Virus record (IMG/VR): IMGVR_UViG_3300028146_000012
Coordinates: 1 to 57,801 of that record
Source: a virus
DNA: 57,801 bases
Reading direction: 5' to 3' (one strand)
Below the pieces are notes generated by a model, which was given only the letters and a program-made list of their open reading frames with translations, had not been told where the DNA came from and did not search any database. The translations under genes were made by a program, and so were the position numbers. Positions 15,984 through 24,676 of this stretch are shown here, in pieces. Positions within the stretch are counted from its first letter, which is position 1. Each line of letters starts with the position of its first letter.

Positions 15984-16395
15984 GTTCTCAGAATTATATG
16001 ATATCAGGGATTACCAGCAAAGCGATAAGAATTTCGTTTTAGCGACCTTTTTACGCGGAGTGTATTATGGTAATAGCTGGTTTTCAGGGATTCGAAAAGA
16101 TATCTTCATGGATAACTATAAGAGAGTAGCTGAGTTTGCTATCGACTCTGGTAGAGTAGCGATAAAGGTCGCAAGCCTTAAAGAAGATCCTGATATAATC
16201 ATCGGCTATAGTATATTAAGCGCTGATTATCAAGCAATTTCATGGGTTTATATTAAAAAGGCGTGGCGACTCAAGGGAATTGCGAGAAGTCTCGTACCAA
16301 AGCATCCTAAATACGTAACACACTTATCGCAAATAGGTATGGATCTTATGAAAAAACTTCCTGGAACAGAATACAATCCTTTTTATGGCGGCTGA
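15970..16395 (+). CDS. GNAT-like acetyltransferase
   Basis: 141 residues with the GNAT order: an IRDYQQSD start, a strand pair IIIGYSIL then AISWVYIKK, and an acetyl-CoA-binding-like segment AWRLKGIARSLV (R-x-x-G-x-A form). Such genes occur beside terminase genes of many podoviruses, where their target is unknown. It overlaps the preceding gene and ends one base before the next. A second GNAT-like gene is at 44301. Confidence 0.72.
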   Translation: MTNNEFSELYDIRDYQQSDKNFVLATFLRGVYYGNSWFSGIRKDIFMDNYKRVAEFAIDSGRVAIKVASLKEDPDIIIGYSILSADYQAISWVYIKKAWRLKGIARSLVPKHPKYVTHLSQIGMDLMKKLPGTEYNPFYGG

Positions 16396-16593
16396 ATGGG
16401 AATAGATCAATTAAGTTCAGGCGCGCTATATAATGCATCAAATTCAGGTTTAGGAGGCGCACAGAATTCAGGTATATCTGCGCAAAATGCAGCGGCGTGG
16501 CCACAAGATTCTAGGTTGTGGTCGGCTTTAATAGAGAAGCAATTAATGGATGATTTCATCAAACAATGTCAAGAAATAAAGGAGAAAAAATGA
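16396..16593 (+). CDS. Hypothetical small protein
   Basis: 65 residues starting directly after the previous stop. The first half is Gly/Ser/Ala/Asn-rich and probably disordered; the second half is an amphipathic helix (LWSALIEKQLMDDF). No family recognised; it sits in the packaging operon. Confidence 0.62.
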   Translation: MGIDQLSSGALYNASNSGLGGAQNSGISAQNAAAWPQDSRLWSALIEKQLMDDFIKQCQEIKEKK

Positions 16594-16853
16594 TGTCTAA
16601 GTACTTTAAAACCAAAAAGGTAAAACTAGATGCGTCTGCGCCAGAGCCGAGAAAGCTAGAAGAGATTACTAAAGACCTTAACAATGAATGTTGGGCTTTA
16701 GGGCAATTAGAATACCAAGTATATGTGCTGCAGCAAGAAGCAGAACGCAAAAATAAGAAAATTCAAGAACTTAACTACGAAGGCGCGCGCCGCAAAGATC
16801 TCGATACAAAAGCTTCTGTGAAAGAGGAGACAACAGATGTCACGAAAAATTAA
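16590..16853 (+). CDS. Small coiled-coil protein
   Basis: 87 residues; AAGGAG precedes the ATG. A basic start, then a long amphipathic helix (about 28-65, from LEEITKDLNN to KNKKIQEL) typical of a coiled coil, and a charged tail. The tail's codons hold the GAGGAG ribosome site for the next gene. Position in the packaging block suggests a virion assembly helper. Function unknown. Confidence 0.65.
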   Translation: MMSKYFKTKKVKLDASAPEPRKLEEITKDLNNECWALGQLEYQVYVLQQEAERKNKKIQELNYEGARRKDLDTKASVKEETTDVTKN

Positions 16854-17061
16854 AGAGGCTACAATGCTAGCCCCTATTCACACGGTGAAATCTGGACATA
16901 TTAAGAAAGAGCTTAGCCTGAAAGATAGCCCTACTCATAAAGCCATGAAATCTATTTATTATAATGAAGAGCAGGGCACAGTAGAACTCGTCGTAAAGGC
17001 ATCTGGTGAAACTATACTAATTCCTTACACTAACTTCAGTCATCTCGTCCCTGGTGAGTAA
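16837..17061 (+). CDS. Hypothetical small protein
   Basis: 74 residues from the ATG at 16837; an ATG at 16864 with AGAGG five bases upstream is an equally good start. The body is a small beta fold (GTVELVVKASGETILIPY) reminiscent of single-barrel proteins. The stop overlaps the start of the next small gene by one base. No family recognised. Confidence 0.62.
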   Translation: MSRKIKEATMLAPIHTVKSGHIKKELSLKDSPTHKAMKSIYYNEEQGTVELVVKASGETILIPYTNFSHLVPGE

Positions 17062-17216
17062 TGCTTAGGTACAAACATGATTTCTATAATATGCCTAAAT
17101 CAGAAGCTAGGCGCATTATCAATGGTCTGTTAGAAGACTATTATGCCTCAGGACGCACCATAAGAGTATTTGCGCCTAAGAAGACCAGGAATGCCAGACG
17201 TAAAACTAAGATCTAA
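17061..17216 (+). CDS. Small basic protein before the terminase
   Basis: 51 residues, start overlapping the previous stop (TAATG). A helical first half with an Arg pair and a strongly basic C terminus (KKTRNARRKTK) that could bind DNA. It overlaps the start of the terminase gene. Function unknown; a packaging helper is possible from position only. Confidence 0.55.
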   Translation: MLRYKHDFYNMPKSEARRIINGLLEDYYASGRTIRVFAPKKTRNARRKTKI

Positions 17217-18642
17217 ATCCCCTAAAGCAGATTCGCCGCCCAAAACTGATAAGGGTCAATACTATAATCCTTATGATAAACTTAGGGTTACTAGTATGTT
17301 TCCGCAGCAAGATGCGTTTATTAGCGACAAGTCGAGGTACATAGCCGCACAATGTAGTCGCAGAGCTGGTAAGTCAAATGGATTGGCGCTGCGTTTCTTT
17401 CATACAATGAATAAATACCCAGGTAGTGCGTGTATTTATTTAGCGCTTACGCGAGATTCAGCTAAAGACATTATGTGGCCTGTGTTGCAAGAACTCAATG
17501 ATAAGCATGAGCTAGGCTGCATATTTACAGAGTCTAAACTCACAATGAGTCACCCTAATGGATCTAAGCTAACTCTATATGGTGCCGATATGCCCAACTT
17601 CATACGCCGTCTTAAAGGACAGAAATCACCTGGGATAGGATTAGACGAGGCACAGGACTTCGGTACTCACTTAGAAAGCCTATTAAATGACGTACTAACT
17701 CCGATGCTAGTAGACTATAAAGATTCGTGGTTAGCTGTTACAGGCACGCCGGGCCCAGTACCACAAGGCTATTACTTCGAAATCACAAACAATAAACGCT
17801 TCGGTTTTAGTACGCATTATTGGACTCTTCTTGATAATCCATATGTTCCGGATCCACAAACATTCATAGATGAGATGATTAAAAAGAATGAATGGGGGCC
17901 TGATCACCCAACCCTTCGCAGGGAATGGCGCAATGAATGGGTGCTAGACACAGAAAGCCTCTGGATCAGGTATAAAAAAGAAGTCAATGATTTCGATACT
18001 TTACCTGCGCATATAAATAAATGGAACTATATCTTTGGTATAGACGTGGGATTCAAGGACGCCGATGCCATAGCCGTGTTGGCGTGGTCCGAAGCCTGCA
18101 AAGAAACATATCTAGTAGAAGAAGTCATAACTGATAAGCAAGACATTACAGCTCTGGCAGAACAAATCAAAGAGCTAGAAAAGAGATACAAACCCGACAA
18201 GATGGTAATAGATGAAGGCGGACTAGGACTTAAAGCCGCAGAAGAAATAAGGAAACGCCATCTCATCCCAGTCCAGTCAGCAGATAAGAAGCTAAAAGCC
18301 GAAAACGTCGGTATATTAAACGACGAGCTGCGCCTTGGTCGCTTTAAAGCCAAATCGAACTCACGATTCGCACAAGATAGCTATATGATTCAAATCGATT
18401 GGCTTCATAGCCGCCCAGATAAGATCATAATAAAGAAAGAACCTCATAGTGATATTATAGATAGTGTGTTATATGCATTTCGTGAATCCTATGCATTTAC
18501 GCATCAACCAGAGCTTAAAAAACCTAAATATGGCACTAAAGAATATGCAGACGCAGAACACGACGCAATGTGGGAACGTGAATTAGAAGGCCATAAACAA
18601 GCCGAATCCTACCAGAAATGGCTTGAAGGAGAAGAAAACTAG
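17191..18642 (+). CDS. terL: Terminase large subunit
   Basis: 483 residues from the ATG at 17191 (a TTG at 17170 is an alternative). ATPase: Walker A-like SRRAGKS (near 56-62), Walker B GLDEAQDF (near 150) and coupling motif VTGTPGP. RNase H-like nuclease: FGIDVGFKDADA (near 283), MVIDEGG (near 340) and DIIDSVLYAF (near 422) supply the metal ligands. It cuts concatemers and pumps DNA into the prohead through the portal. It is followed by a late-promoter motif at 18647 and then the portal block. Confidence 0.94.
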   Translation: MPDVKLRSKSPKADSPPKTDKGQYYNPYDKLRVTSMFPQQDAFISDKSRYIAAQCSRRAGKSNGLALRFFHTMNKYPGSACIYLALTRDSAKDIMWPVLQELNDKHELGCIFTESKLTMSHPNGSKLTLYGADMPNFIRRLKGQKSPGIGLDEAQDFGTHLESLLNDVLTPMLVDYKDSWLAVTGTPGPVPQGYYFEITNNKRFGFSTHYWTLLDNPYVPDPQTFIDEMIKKNEWGPDHPTLRREWRNEWVLDTESLWIRYKKEVNDFDTLPAHINKWNYIFGIDVGFKDADAIAVLAWSEACKETYLVEEVITDKQDITALAEQIKELEKRYKPDKMVIDEGGLGLKAAEEIRKRHLIPVQSADKKLKAENVGILNDELRLGRFKAKSNSRFAQDSYMIQIDWLHSRPDKIIIKKEPHSDIIDSVLYAFRESYAFTHQPELKKPKYGTKEYADAEHDAMWERELEGHKQAESYQKWLEGEEN

Positions 18643-18646
18643 TACT

Positions 18647-18661
18647 TTATCGCATATATAG
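18647..18661 (+). promoter_or_regulatory. Late promoter motif, copy A
   Basis: TTATCGCATATATAG, five bases after the terminase stop and 15 bases before the GTG at 18676. It is identical to copy C at 44712 over 20 bases when the preceding GTACT is included. Copies B (36373) and D (51271) differ at one to two central positions. GTACT and AGTAC flank it as an inverted repeat. Proposed to drive the portal-scaffold-capsid block. Confidence 0.65.
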
Positions 18662-18675
18662 TACCTGAGGTGCCC

Positions 18676-18933
18676 GTGCTTCCATTTCTCAAGAACAAGC
18701 AAAAAGAAGCCGCAGTTTCAACACCCATAACAATAAACAGAAAATCCGATAAACCTAAAGAAAATCAAGTATATGATATGGCTATACGCGCATGCGCAGA
18801 GCATATGATTACTGAAATACAAGCAAATGACGCAGACGGCGTGGCAGATGCAATGAGATCGGCATTTGAGATCTTAGAAACATTGCCGCATGAAGAAATC
18901 CCTCATAGTTATGAAAACCAAAAGGAAGACTAA
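18676..18933 (+). CDS. Hypothetical structural-block protein
   Basis: 85 residues from the GTG at 18676, which has GAGG five bases upstream; a GTG at 18670 is an alternative. Basic N terminus, then a helical segment (VYDMAIRACAEHMITEI) and an acidic C terminus. First gene after late-promoter copy A. Small helical proteins at this place are common in podoviruses, but I do not recognise a family. Confidence 0.7.
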   Translation: MLPFLKNKQKEAAVSTPITINRKSDKPKENQVYDMAIRACAEHMITEIQANDADGVADAMRSAFEILETLPHEEIPHSYENQKED

Positions 18934-19310
18934 TGTCCCAGCAAAATCAAACACTTACTGCTACTAATCTCGGCACTACGACATTGAATATCCAAAACAC
19001 TGATACATACACAATTGCAACAACGCTACAGTGTCCTAACATCGTGCCGTCAGCCACACAAGGCGCAGGCGGTGGCGCAGGTACTGGTACAGGCGGCGGC
19101 ACGCAGGTGGCATCTCAAGTAGTTATTACAGTGAAACAAAACGGCACTACTAAGGCGACATCATCTGCAGGCGCTAAAGGCCTTACAGTACCCGGTCTTG
19201 CATGCACTGCAGGCGATACTATTACAGTAATATTATCGTCTAGCCTAAGCCAAGACAAGCAGCCAAATGCAGTCCAAGCCACTATTGCTTTAAGCGAAGG
19301 ACCGGAATAA
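18933..19310 (+). CDS. Beta-rich decoration-like protein, paralog 1 of 3
   Basis: 125 residues: Thr/Ser-rich beta strands, a Gly-rich linker near residue 48 and a C-terminal block CTAGDTITVILSSS. The same block recurs in the genes at 53175 (CAAGDTITVAVTSS) and 53497 (CVSGDVISFVLTSS), with similar spacing to a QG or EG ending. All three look like a small jelly-roll or Ig-like virion surface domain. This copy is in the head block, the others at the end of the tail block. Probably a head decoration or fibre protein. Confidence 0.72.
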   Translation: MSQQNQTLTATNLGTTTLNIQNTDTYTIATTLQCPNIVPSATQGAGGGAGTGTGGGTQVASQVVITVKQNGTTKATSSAGAKGLTVPGLACTAGDTITVILSSSLSQDKQPNAVQATIALSEGPE

Positions 19311-20779
19311 TGCCTTTAATACATAAAGCCTCAAAAAAGGCGTTTCAAAAAAACGTAGAGACAGAAATGAAAGCGCATCCAGGTAAAGAAAACCGCGCTC
19401 AGAACTTGGCTATTAGTTATAGCGTACAGCGTCAAGCCAAGAAAAAAAAGAAAGCCTCAGGCGGTACCGTTGAATCAGGTAGCCGTGACATGAATATGGC
19501 CTACGGCGGCAGCGCAGATGAAGGACCATCCGAAAAAGCCAATCAAATGGGCGTTAATAAAATAGTACCTAATTATGACAGAGAACATAACGAAGTAAAA
19601 CACGGGCAGTCTGAAGCAAGATATGGCAATAAAAGAGACAAACATCGACAAACATTAGAAGAACTCCGCTCGATGCCCAAGCCAAAACTAGCAGAAGGCG
19701 GTGAGATCTCAGCAAAAACTGAGAAACGTCCTATGCCAGATAACCGTTATAACGATAGTAAGAACATCTCAGATAATTCAGGCGATAAGCCATTGAAAGA
19801 ATCAGGCTGGACCGATACTCCTACAGAACGCCAAGCCAAGGCAAACGATATCCGAGGCCGCACACAGAAGGTTAAACACCCTAAGATGGTGAAATCAGAC
19901 ATCCTTCAAGTTCGCCTACGCGATGAAGAAGACGACCTACAAGACTTAACCGCTCCATCTAGTCCAGCAGACGAGCCCGCGACATGGCACGATGAAGAAG
20001 ACGCCAAGAAGCGCGGCGAAGGCCCTGAGAAACAAACCGCACACTCTACAGGCAAGCAAGTCATGGCTAAAGGCGGCAAGGTCGAGTCTTCTGACTATGA
20101 CCATTCCGACCCTAATGCCGACACAGACAGCTTTAAAGATGATACGCCATCAGAAGATGAAGGCGAGGAAATGGCTCGTCACCACGAAGAAGAATACCAG
20201 CGCCAGACGTCTGGTAATCCCGATATGGCTAAGCCGCATAATGACTATCAAACCGACCCATATGACGGCATAGACGACTCAGAACATCCAGAAGATTATG
20301 TAACCGAAGCAGCATCTGCTTACGCAGACGGCGGTGAGGTAGACGACGGACAGCCTGAACCAGAAGAAGACGAAGAACATCATGACTCTATAGCAGCCGC
20401 TATTATGGCGAATCGCGACAGAATGAAGAACGAGATCGACTCAGGCAGCCAAGACATGAATCTTGCAGTGAAATACGCCGAAGGCGGCGAAATCACTAAG
20501 GAAAGAGGCGACATCCTATCAGAAGGCGCTACAGACTCAGATGACTCAAGCCAAGTCGATCTCCGCAGAAATGCAGAAGAAGACCAAAACCACGAAGATC
20601 AGCTAAGCTTTAAAGCCCTAGAAAAGGAAAACTACAGTGAATCCGATGGGTTAGATGATCTTGACTACAATAGCGACAGCAAAGGCGATACAGAAGAAGA
20701 CGAGACCTCAGACGAACACGATATGGTAGACAGCATACGCAAAAAGATGCGCCCTAAGTGGAAGCTTTCTGAGACGTAA
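19310..20779 (+). CDS. Large acidic disordered virion-type protein with AxGG motifs
   Basis: 489 residues, mostly charged and low in hydrophobic residues, so probably disordered. N-terminal 55 residues are basic (KASKKAFQKN, KKKKKAS). The rest is acidic with six short repeats of the form (L/M/Y)A.GG or SGG: KASGGTV, MAYGGSA, LAEGGEI, MAKGGKV, YADGGEV and YAEGGEI. The same motif occurs in the proteins at 44757 and 46166. It lies between a decoration-like gene and the portal. It may be a packaged internal protein or a portal-associated assembly factor. Confidence 0.75.
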   Translation: MPLIHKASKKAFQKNVETEMKAHPGKENRAQNLAISYSVQRQAKKKKKASGGTVESGSRDMNMAYGGSADEGPSEKANQMGVNKIVPNYDREHNEVKHGQSEARYGNKRDKHRQTLEELRSMPKPKLAEGGEISAKTEKRPMPDNRYNDSKNISDNSGDKPLKESGWTDTPTERQAKANDIRGRTQKVKHPKMVKSDILQVRLRDEEDDLQDLTAPSSPADEPATWHDEEDAKKRGEGPEKQTAHSTGKQVMAKGGKVESSDYDHSDPNADTDSFKDDTPSEDEGEEMARHHEEEYQRQTSGNPDMAKPHNDYQTDPYDGIDDSEHPEDYVTEAASAYADGGEVDDGQPEPEEDEEHHDSIAAAIMANRDRMKNEIDSGSQDMNLAVKYAEGGEITKERGDILSEGATDSDDSSQVDLRRNAEEDQNHEDQLSFKALEKENYSESDGLDDLDYNSDSKGDTEEDETSDEHDMVDSIRKKMRPKWKLSET

Positions 20780-20905
20780 TTGGACACCGATAGTTTTTAT
20801 TTGCTCCTAGCATTCATTTGTTTCGCAATTGGATTCCTAGGACTTCTAAGCAGCCTGAAAATAGAGCCAGAAGATGATAGTAAAAGACCTAAAGACCCTA
20901 GATAA
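20780..20905 (+). CDS. Single-span membrane peptide
   Basis: 41 residues from a TTG overlapping the previous stop. Residues 6-26 form one hydrophobic helix (YLLLAFICFAIGFLGLL); the C terminus is charged. The end overlaps the next gene by 32 bases. Holin-like in shape, but the lysis genes are elsewhere, so this is only a description. Confidence 0.5.
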   Translation: MDTDSFYLLLAFICFAIGFLGLLSSLKIEPEDDSKRPKDPR

Positions 20906-21131
20906 GCTCATAAAGATGTGCAAAAAGCAAGGACTGACTGGTATCAGGGTAGGCAACATAGAGTTTAACCTCGAGCCTATCAAACCGTCTAGAGTAGAGC
21001 CTATAGCACCAGAAGCAGCCATCCGCGTACCTAAGTTCAATGGCAGCCTAGAGCCAGACAAAATCGACACAGATGAGCTCACAGAAGAGCAACTCCTTAA
21101 CTGGAGCGTTAAAGAAGAGCCTGGAACTTAA
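20874..21131 (+). CDS. Hypothetical protein
   Basis: 85 residues: a helical basic N terminus (DLKTLDKLIKMCKKQG), a short strand (GIRVGNIEF) and a Pro/Glu-rich acidic tail. Lies directly before a micropeptide gene and the portal. The gene order in the block and overlap with both neighbours support it. No family recognised; small proteins at this place may aid portal or head assembly. Confidence 0.68.
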   Translation: MIVKDLKTLDKLIKMCKKQGLTGIRVGNIEFNLEPIKPSRVEPIAPEAAIRVPKFNGSLEPDKIDTDELTEEQLLNWSVKEEPGT

Positions 21132-21274
21132 TGAAAAGCGTTAATAACTCTTTCCGCGACCCTTATCCTTGTAAAGCATCTTGCTGCGGCGGCTCATTTA
21201 ACACTTTTTTGAACTATCTGCATGAATGGTATCAATACTGGGGCTTTTATTTAACACACGGTAATGGCGACTAA
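21131..21274 (+). CDS. Cys- and aromatic-rich micropeptide
   Basis: 47 residues. Three cysteines (PCKASCCGG) and a run of aromatics (YLHEWYQYWGFY). Start and stop overlap both neighbours by one base (TAATG), so it is translated in the portal operon. Function unknown. Confidence 0.5.
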   Translation: MKSVNNSFRDPYPCKASCCGGSFNTFLNYLHEWYQYWGFYLTHGNGD

Positions 21275-23181
21275 TGAAAGTCACGAATAAGCCTGCGAAT
21301 AAGTCGCAAATAACCTTTAAAACCCGCCCAGATTTAGATAGCATGACGTTAACCGCATGGTGGGATGAGAAAAACCCAGACAAAGCAGCTATGTATCTGC
21401 TTACATCTGCGGCTTATTTAAAAGAATCTCAGAATTACAGGTATAAGCAAGCTGCTATCTATGCGAGATTATATGGGAATCAGAGTTTATATGCTTTTGC
21501 TGGGTCCAATATCAATAAAATGGACCAAACGAAAGGGCTTCCGCAAGAAAGGCCGACATTCAATCTCATTCAAAGTGTCACTGACACGCTGGTGTCTCGC
21601 CTTTCACAGAGTCGCCCTAGTCCTGTATTCCTCACAGATAATGGGAACTATAAGCAACGGACCTTATCGAAAAAACTCAATAACTTCACCCAAGGTGAGT
21701 TTTATCAAACTGATGCTTATGAAAAAGCCACTACCGCCCTCAGAGACGCCTTAGTCCAAGGCACGGGTGTATTGCATACATATGAGACACCAGACCATAA
21801 AGTAGGCCTTGAGCGTGTTCTCTTAACTGAACTCCTTATAGACCCGAATGAAGCAATGTACGGCGAGCCTAGGCAGCTCTACCGCTTAAAACTCGTGGAT
21901 AGGGAGGTACTTAAAGCTAACTTCCCGAAATTTAAGGCGAAATTAGACATAGCTGCCAAAGGCTATCCAGACAACTCAACTGAGACCTCAAAGACCGTAT
22001 CTGACCTTATCATGGTAGTAGAAGGCTGGCACCTCCGATCAGGTGAGAACATGAGAGACGGCAGACACACATTGGCATGTAGCTCAGGCTTTTTGCTAGA
22101 CGAGGAGTACACCAAGGACCGCTTCCCGTTCTCTTTTATTCACTACAGCCCCCGCCTCCTAGGCTTTTGGAGCCAAGGAATTGCAGAACAGCTAATGGGC
22201 ACGCAGATGGATCTGAACTCAATCTTGTTCACTATATCAAAAGCAATTAAACTCGTAGGAGTGCCCCGTGTATTCCAAGAAGAAGGCTCAAAGATATCTA
22301 CGGCTGCACATAACAATGAAATCGGTGTCATTGTTAAATACCGAGGTACGAAGCCGGAATACGAAGTCGCGCCATGCAATGCACCAGAACTTTACGCCGA
22401 GCGCGATAAATTAATCGCATATGGGTACCAACAATGCGGTGTCTCGGCACTCCAAGCGTCTAGTCAAAAGCCTCAAGGCCTTGACTCTGGTGAAGCTATC
22501 CGTACGTACGATGACATATCTACAGATCGCTTTGCTACTCTTTCTCGCCGCTACGATAATTTATTCATTGACCTTGCTTATCAAATAGTTGATCTTGCTA
22601 AGGATATCGCAACTGAGCAAGGCTCCTATCAAACAGTTTATCCCAATAAAGACGGTACTCGCGAGATCGACCTGCCTCATGCCGAACTCGTAGATGATCC
22701 ATTTATCATCCAGTGTTTTACGCAGTCCAGTTTGCCTAAAGACCCTGCAGGCCGCCTAGCTAAGATAACAGAAATGGTTCAGGCGGGAATGATTACAGTC
22801 CAGGAAGGTCGCAGACTCCTTGACTACCCAGACCTTGAGCAAATCGAGAAGCTAGCAAACGCAGCAGAAGAGCGCATATTCCAGGTATTAGACGATATAA
22901 TCGATACTGGTAAGTACACTCCGCCCGATCCATTCATGAATCTCGACCTAGCAACTCAACTTACTACGCAATACATAAACCTCTATAGCCAAGCAAAGCT
23001 AGAGGAATCTAAGTGTCAGAAACTACGTGACTTTTTTACGCAAGTCCAGACGCTTAAGCAAGCCGCAATGCCGCCGCCGATGCCAGCACAGGCAGGCGCA
23101 GCGCCGCAGGCAAGCCCTCAAGCTCCGCCACAATCACCATTGATACCGAACAGCCCCAACCCTCAAGGCCCAACTCAATAG
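21274..23181 (+). CDS. Portal protein
   Basis: 635 residues. Size, position (after terminase, before scaffold and capsid) and sequence style match podoviral portals. An N-terminal helical part (SAAYLKESQNYRYKQ) leads to a central stem region with VSRLSQSRP and a QGTGVLHTYE segment. A DPNEAMYGEP crown-side strand follows, and the C terminus is Pro/Gln/Ala-rich and flexible (PPPMPAQAGAAPQAS). The dodecameric ring at one capsid vertex docks the terminase and later the tail adaptor. Confidence 0.85.
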   Translation: MKVTNKPANKSQITFKTRPDLDSMTLTAWWDEKNPDKAAMYLLTSAAYLKESQNYRYKQAAIYARLYGNQSLYAFAGSNINKMDQTKGLPQERPTFNLIQSVTDTLVSRLSQSRPSPVFLTDNGNYKQRTLSKKLNNFTQGEFYQTDAYEKATTALRDALVQGTGVLHTYETPDHKVGLERVLLTELLIDPNEAMYGEPRQLYRLKLVDREVLKANFPKFKAKLDIAAKGYPDNSTETSKTVSDLIMVVEGWHLRSGENMRDGRHTLACSSGFLLDEEYTKDRFPFSFIHYSPRLLGFWSQGIAEQLMGTQMDLNSILFTISKAIKLVGVPRVFQEEGSKISTAAHNNEIGVIVKYRGTKPEYEVAPCNAPELYAERDKLIAYGYQQCGVSALQASSQKPQGLDSGEAIRTYDDISTDRFATLSRRYDNLFIDLAYQIVDLAKDIATEQGSYQTVYPNKDGTREIDLPHAELVDDPFIIQCFTQSSLPKDPAGRLAKITEMVQAGMITVQEGRRLLDYPDLEQIEKLANAAEERIFQVLDDIIDTGKYTPPDPFMNLDLATQLTTQYINLYSQAKLEESKCQKLRDFFTQVQTLKQAAMPPPMPAQAGAAPQASPQAPPQSPLIPNSPNPQGPTQ

Positions 23182-23194
23182 CTAAGGAACTGAA

Positions 23195-23476
23195 ATGATT
23201 AGTTATATCAAGTATTTGTATGCAGAGTTTCGTAAATTCTTACTGGTGCATTCTTATAGGCATTTTAAAGAAAGAGAAAATTGGATGAAGCTAGCACACA
23301 ACGCAACTAAAGATGACGGATGCTGTGTTACTACAATACCTATGTCTCATCTAGAAAAAATAGATGAAGATAATGGGACTTTTTATGGGCAGATTAAAAA
23401 ATCTGAAGACTATAAAATCGCTTTAGCTTCTGGCCGCGCATACATAACTGTAAGAATTCTTCCTCACGCAAACTAA
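23195..23476 (+). CDS. Hypothetical protein
   Basis: 93 residues between portal and scaffold, with TAAGGA before the ATG. N-terminal half is aromatic and basic (YIKYLYAEFRKFLLV), C-terminal half mixed with a CCVTTI segment and an acidic patch. Not recognised. The AT-rich codon use differs slightly from portal and scaffold, so it may be a late arrival. Confidence 0.62.
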   Translation: MISYIKYLYAEFRKFLLVHSYRHFKERENWMKLAHNATKDDGCCVTTIPMSHLEKIDEDNGTFYGQIKKSEDYKIALASGRAYITVRILPHAN

Positions 23477-23486
23477 GGAGTCATAA

Positions 23487-24533
23487 ATGAAGATAATCCC
23501 ATCAGGCAGCACGCCGCCTATTATTCAACAAACTACAGCCAATACAGCCGCAGCATCAGAAGCAAAGGCAAGGGCAGTCGCAGTATTGCAAGGTAAAGCA
23601 CCTGCCCAAGGTCAAGCCCAGGAAACGCCTGTAGCTAACCCTAATGCTATCTCAGCAGAGGAATTATCGGCTATAACGAAACCTGCAGCAGACCCCACTA
23701 CTACCCCACAGGCCGAAGCCGCTGCGCCCGCCACAGAGGCGCCTAAAGCCCCAGAACAGCCAGACAAGGCGAGCCAGGAATGGGCTAAACTCGCCCGCCA
23801 AGAGCGCCAACTCCGCCAAAAGGCTAAAGAACAGGACCAAAAGTTCCGCCAGCGCGAAGAAGCTATCAAGGCTAGAGAAGCCGAAGCAAGCTCAAAAGCC
23901 GATTTATACCAAAAAGGATATGTCAGTTATGACAAGCTCAAAAACGATCCGCTAGGTGTACTTGGCGAGGCAGGAGTTAGCTACGATGAGATCGCAAATC
24001 AGATAATCAACCCATCTAAGATCGATCCCCGCCTTCAAGCCCATATCGATAAACTCCAAGCTAAGATTGAAAGCCTCGAGAAAGCCACTATGGAAGGCAA
24101 CGAACGCGTCACGAAACAGCAACAAGACAGCTATAACGCAGCAGTGAAGCAAATCGAAATGGACGTGCGTAACTTAGTGAAATCAGACCCGAATTTCGAA
24201 ACAGTAGCAAAGACTAACTCTACTAAAGATGTAGTAGAGCTAATCACCAAGACTTATGAAAAAGACGGCATTCTGCTAACCGTAGAAGAAGCCGCTAACG
24301 AGGTAGAGAACTACCTTATCGATGAAGCAATGAAATTAACTCGTATTGAAAAGATTAAGCGCAGACTCCAGCCTACGGCCAATAGTACTGAAGTCAAGAA
24401 GACAGCGCAAACCGCAGACACAAAAGGGAATGCTCAATCCCAAATGAAAACCTTGACTAACGCCGTATCTAGTACTCGGAAGCTGAGTGCAAGAGAGCGC
24501 GCTTTGTTAGCATTTCGAGGTGAGCTTAAATAG
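23487..24533 (+). CDS. Scaffold protein
   Basis: 348 residues, directly before the capsid gene. An Ala/Pro-rich start, a long charged helix (about 90-130, from EWAKLARQER to REEAIKAREA), a middle with short strands, a second coiled coil (IDKLQAKIESLEKA) and a basic C terminus (STRKLSARERALLAF). This is the standard layout of a tailed-phage scaffold, whose basic C terminus binds the capsid protein during prohead assembly. No protease domain is fused. Confidence 0.82.
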   Translation: MKIIPSGSTPPIIQQTTANTAAASEAKARAVAVLQGKAPAQGQAQETPVANPNAISAEELSAITKPAADPTTTPQAEAAAPATEAPKAPEQPDKASQEWAKLARQERQLRQKAKEQDQKFRQREEAIKAREAEASSKADLYQKGYVSYDKLKNDPLGVLGEAGVSYDEIANQIINPSKIDPRLQAHIDKLQAKIESLEKATMEGNERVTKQQQDSYNAAVKQIEMDVRNLVKSDPNFETVAKTNSTKDVVELITKTYEKDGILLTVEEAANEVENYLIDEAMKLTRIEKIKRRLQPTANSTEVKKTAQTADTKGNAQSQMKTLTNAVSSTRKLSARERALLAFRGELK

Positions 24534-24583
24534 GATGAATAGGGATTGGCCTTATTCACCAAAACTTAATTAAAGGAAATACA

Positions 24584-24676
24584 ATGGCAGCAGTATATGC
24601 TAATAGTAGCAATCAAATCGCTGCGCTAAAAGAATTGTATACCGACGATAAAGAGTACATGAAGGATCTTGTCTAT
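24584..24676 (+). CDS. Major capsid protein, exon 1 (residues 1-31)
   Basis: First exon of the major capsid protein. The ATG has AAAGGA ten bases upstream. The frame reads to YMKDLVY and would hit a stop three codons later (TAG at 24686) in the intron. The protein family continues at this point with a K-x-NPFLAL sequence, which is found at 25395. The exon's last six bases GTCTAT pair with GTAGAC in the intron, with the U.G pair typical of a group I 5' splice site, so I place the boundary after 24676. Joined exons give about 432 residues. Confidence 0.85.
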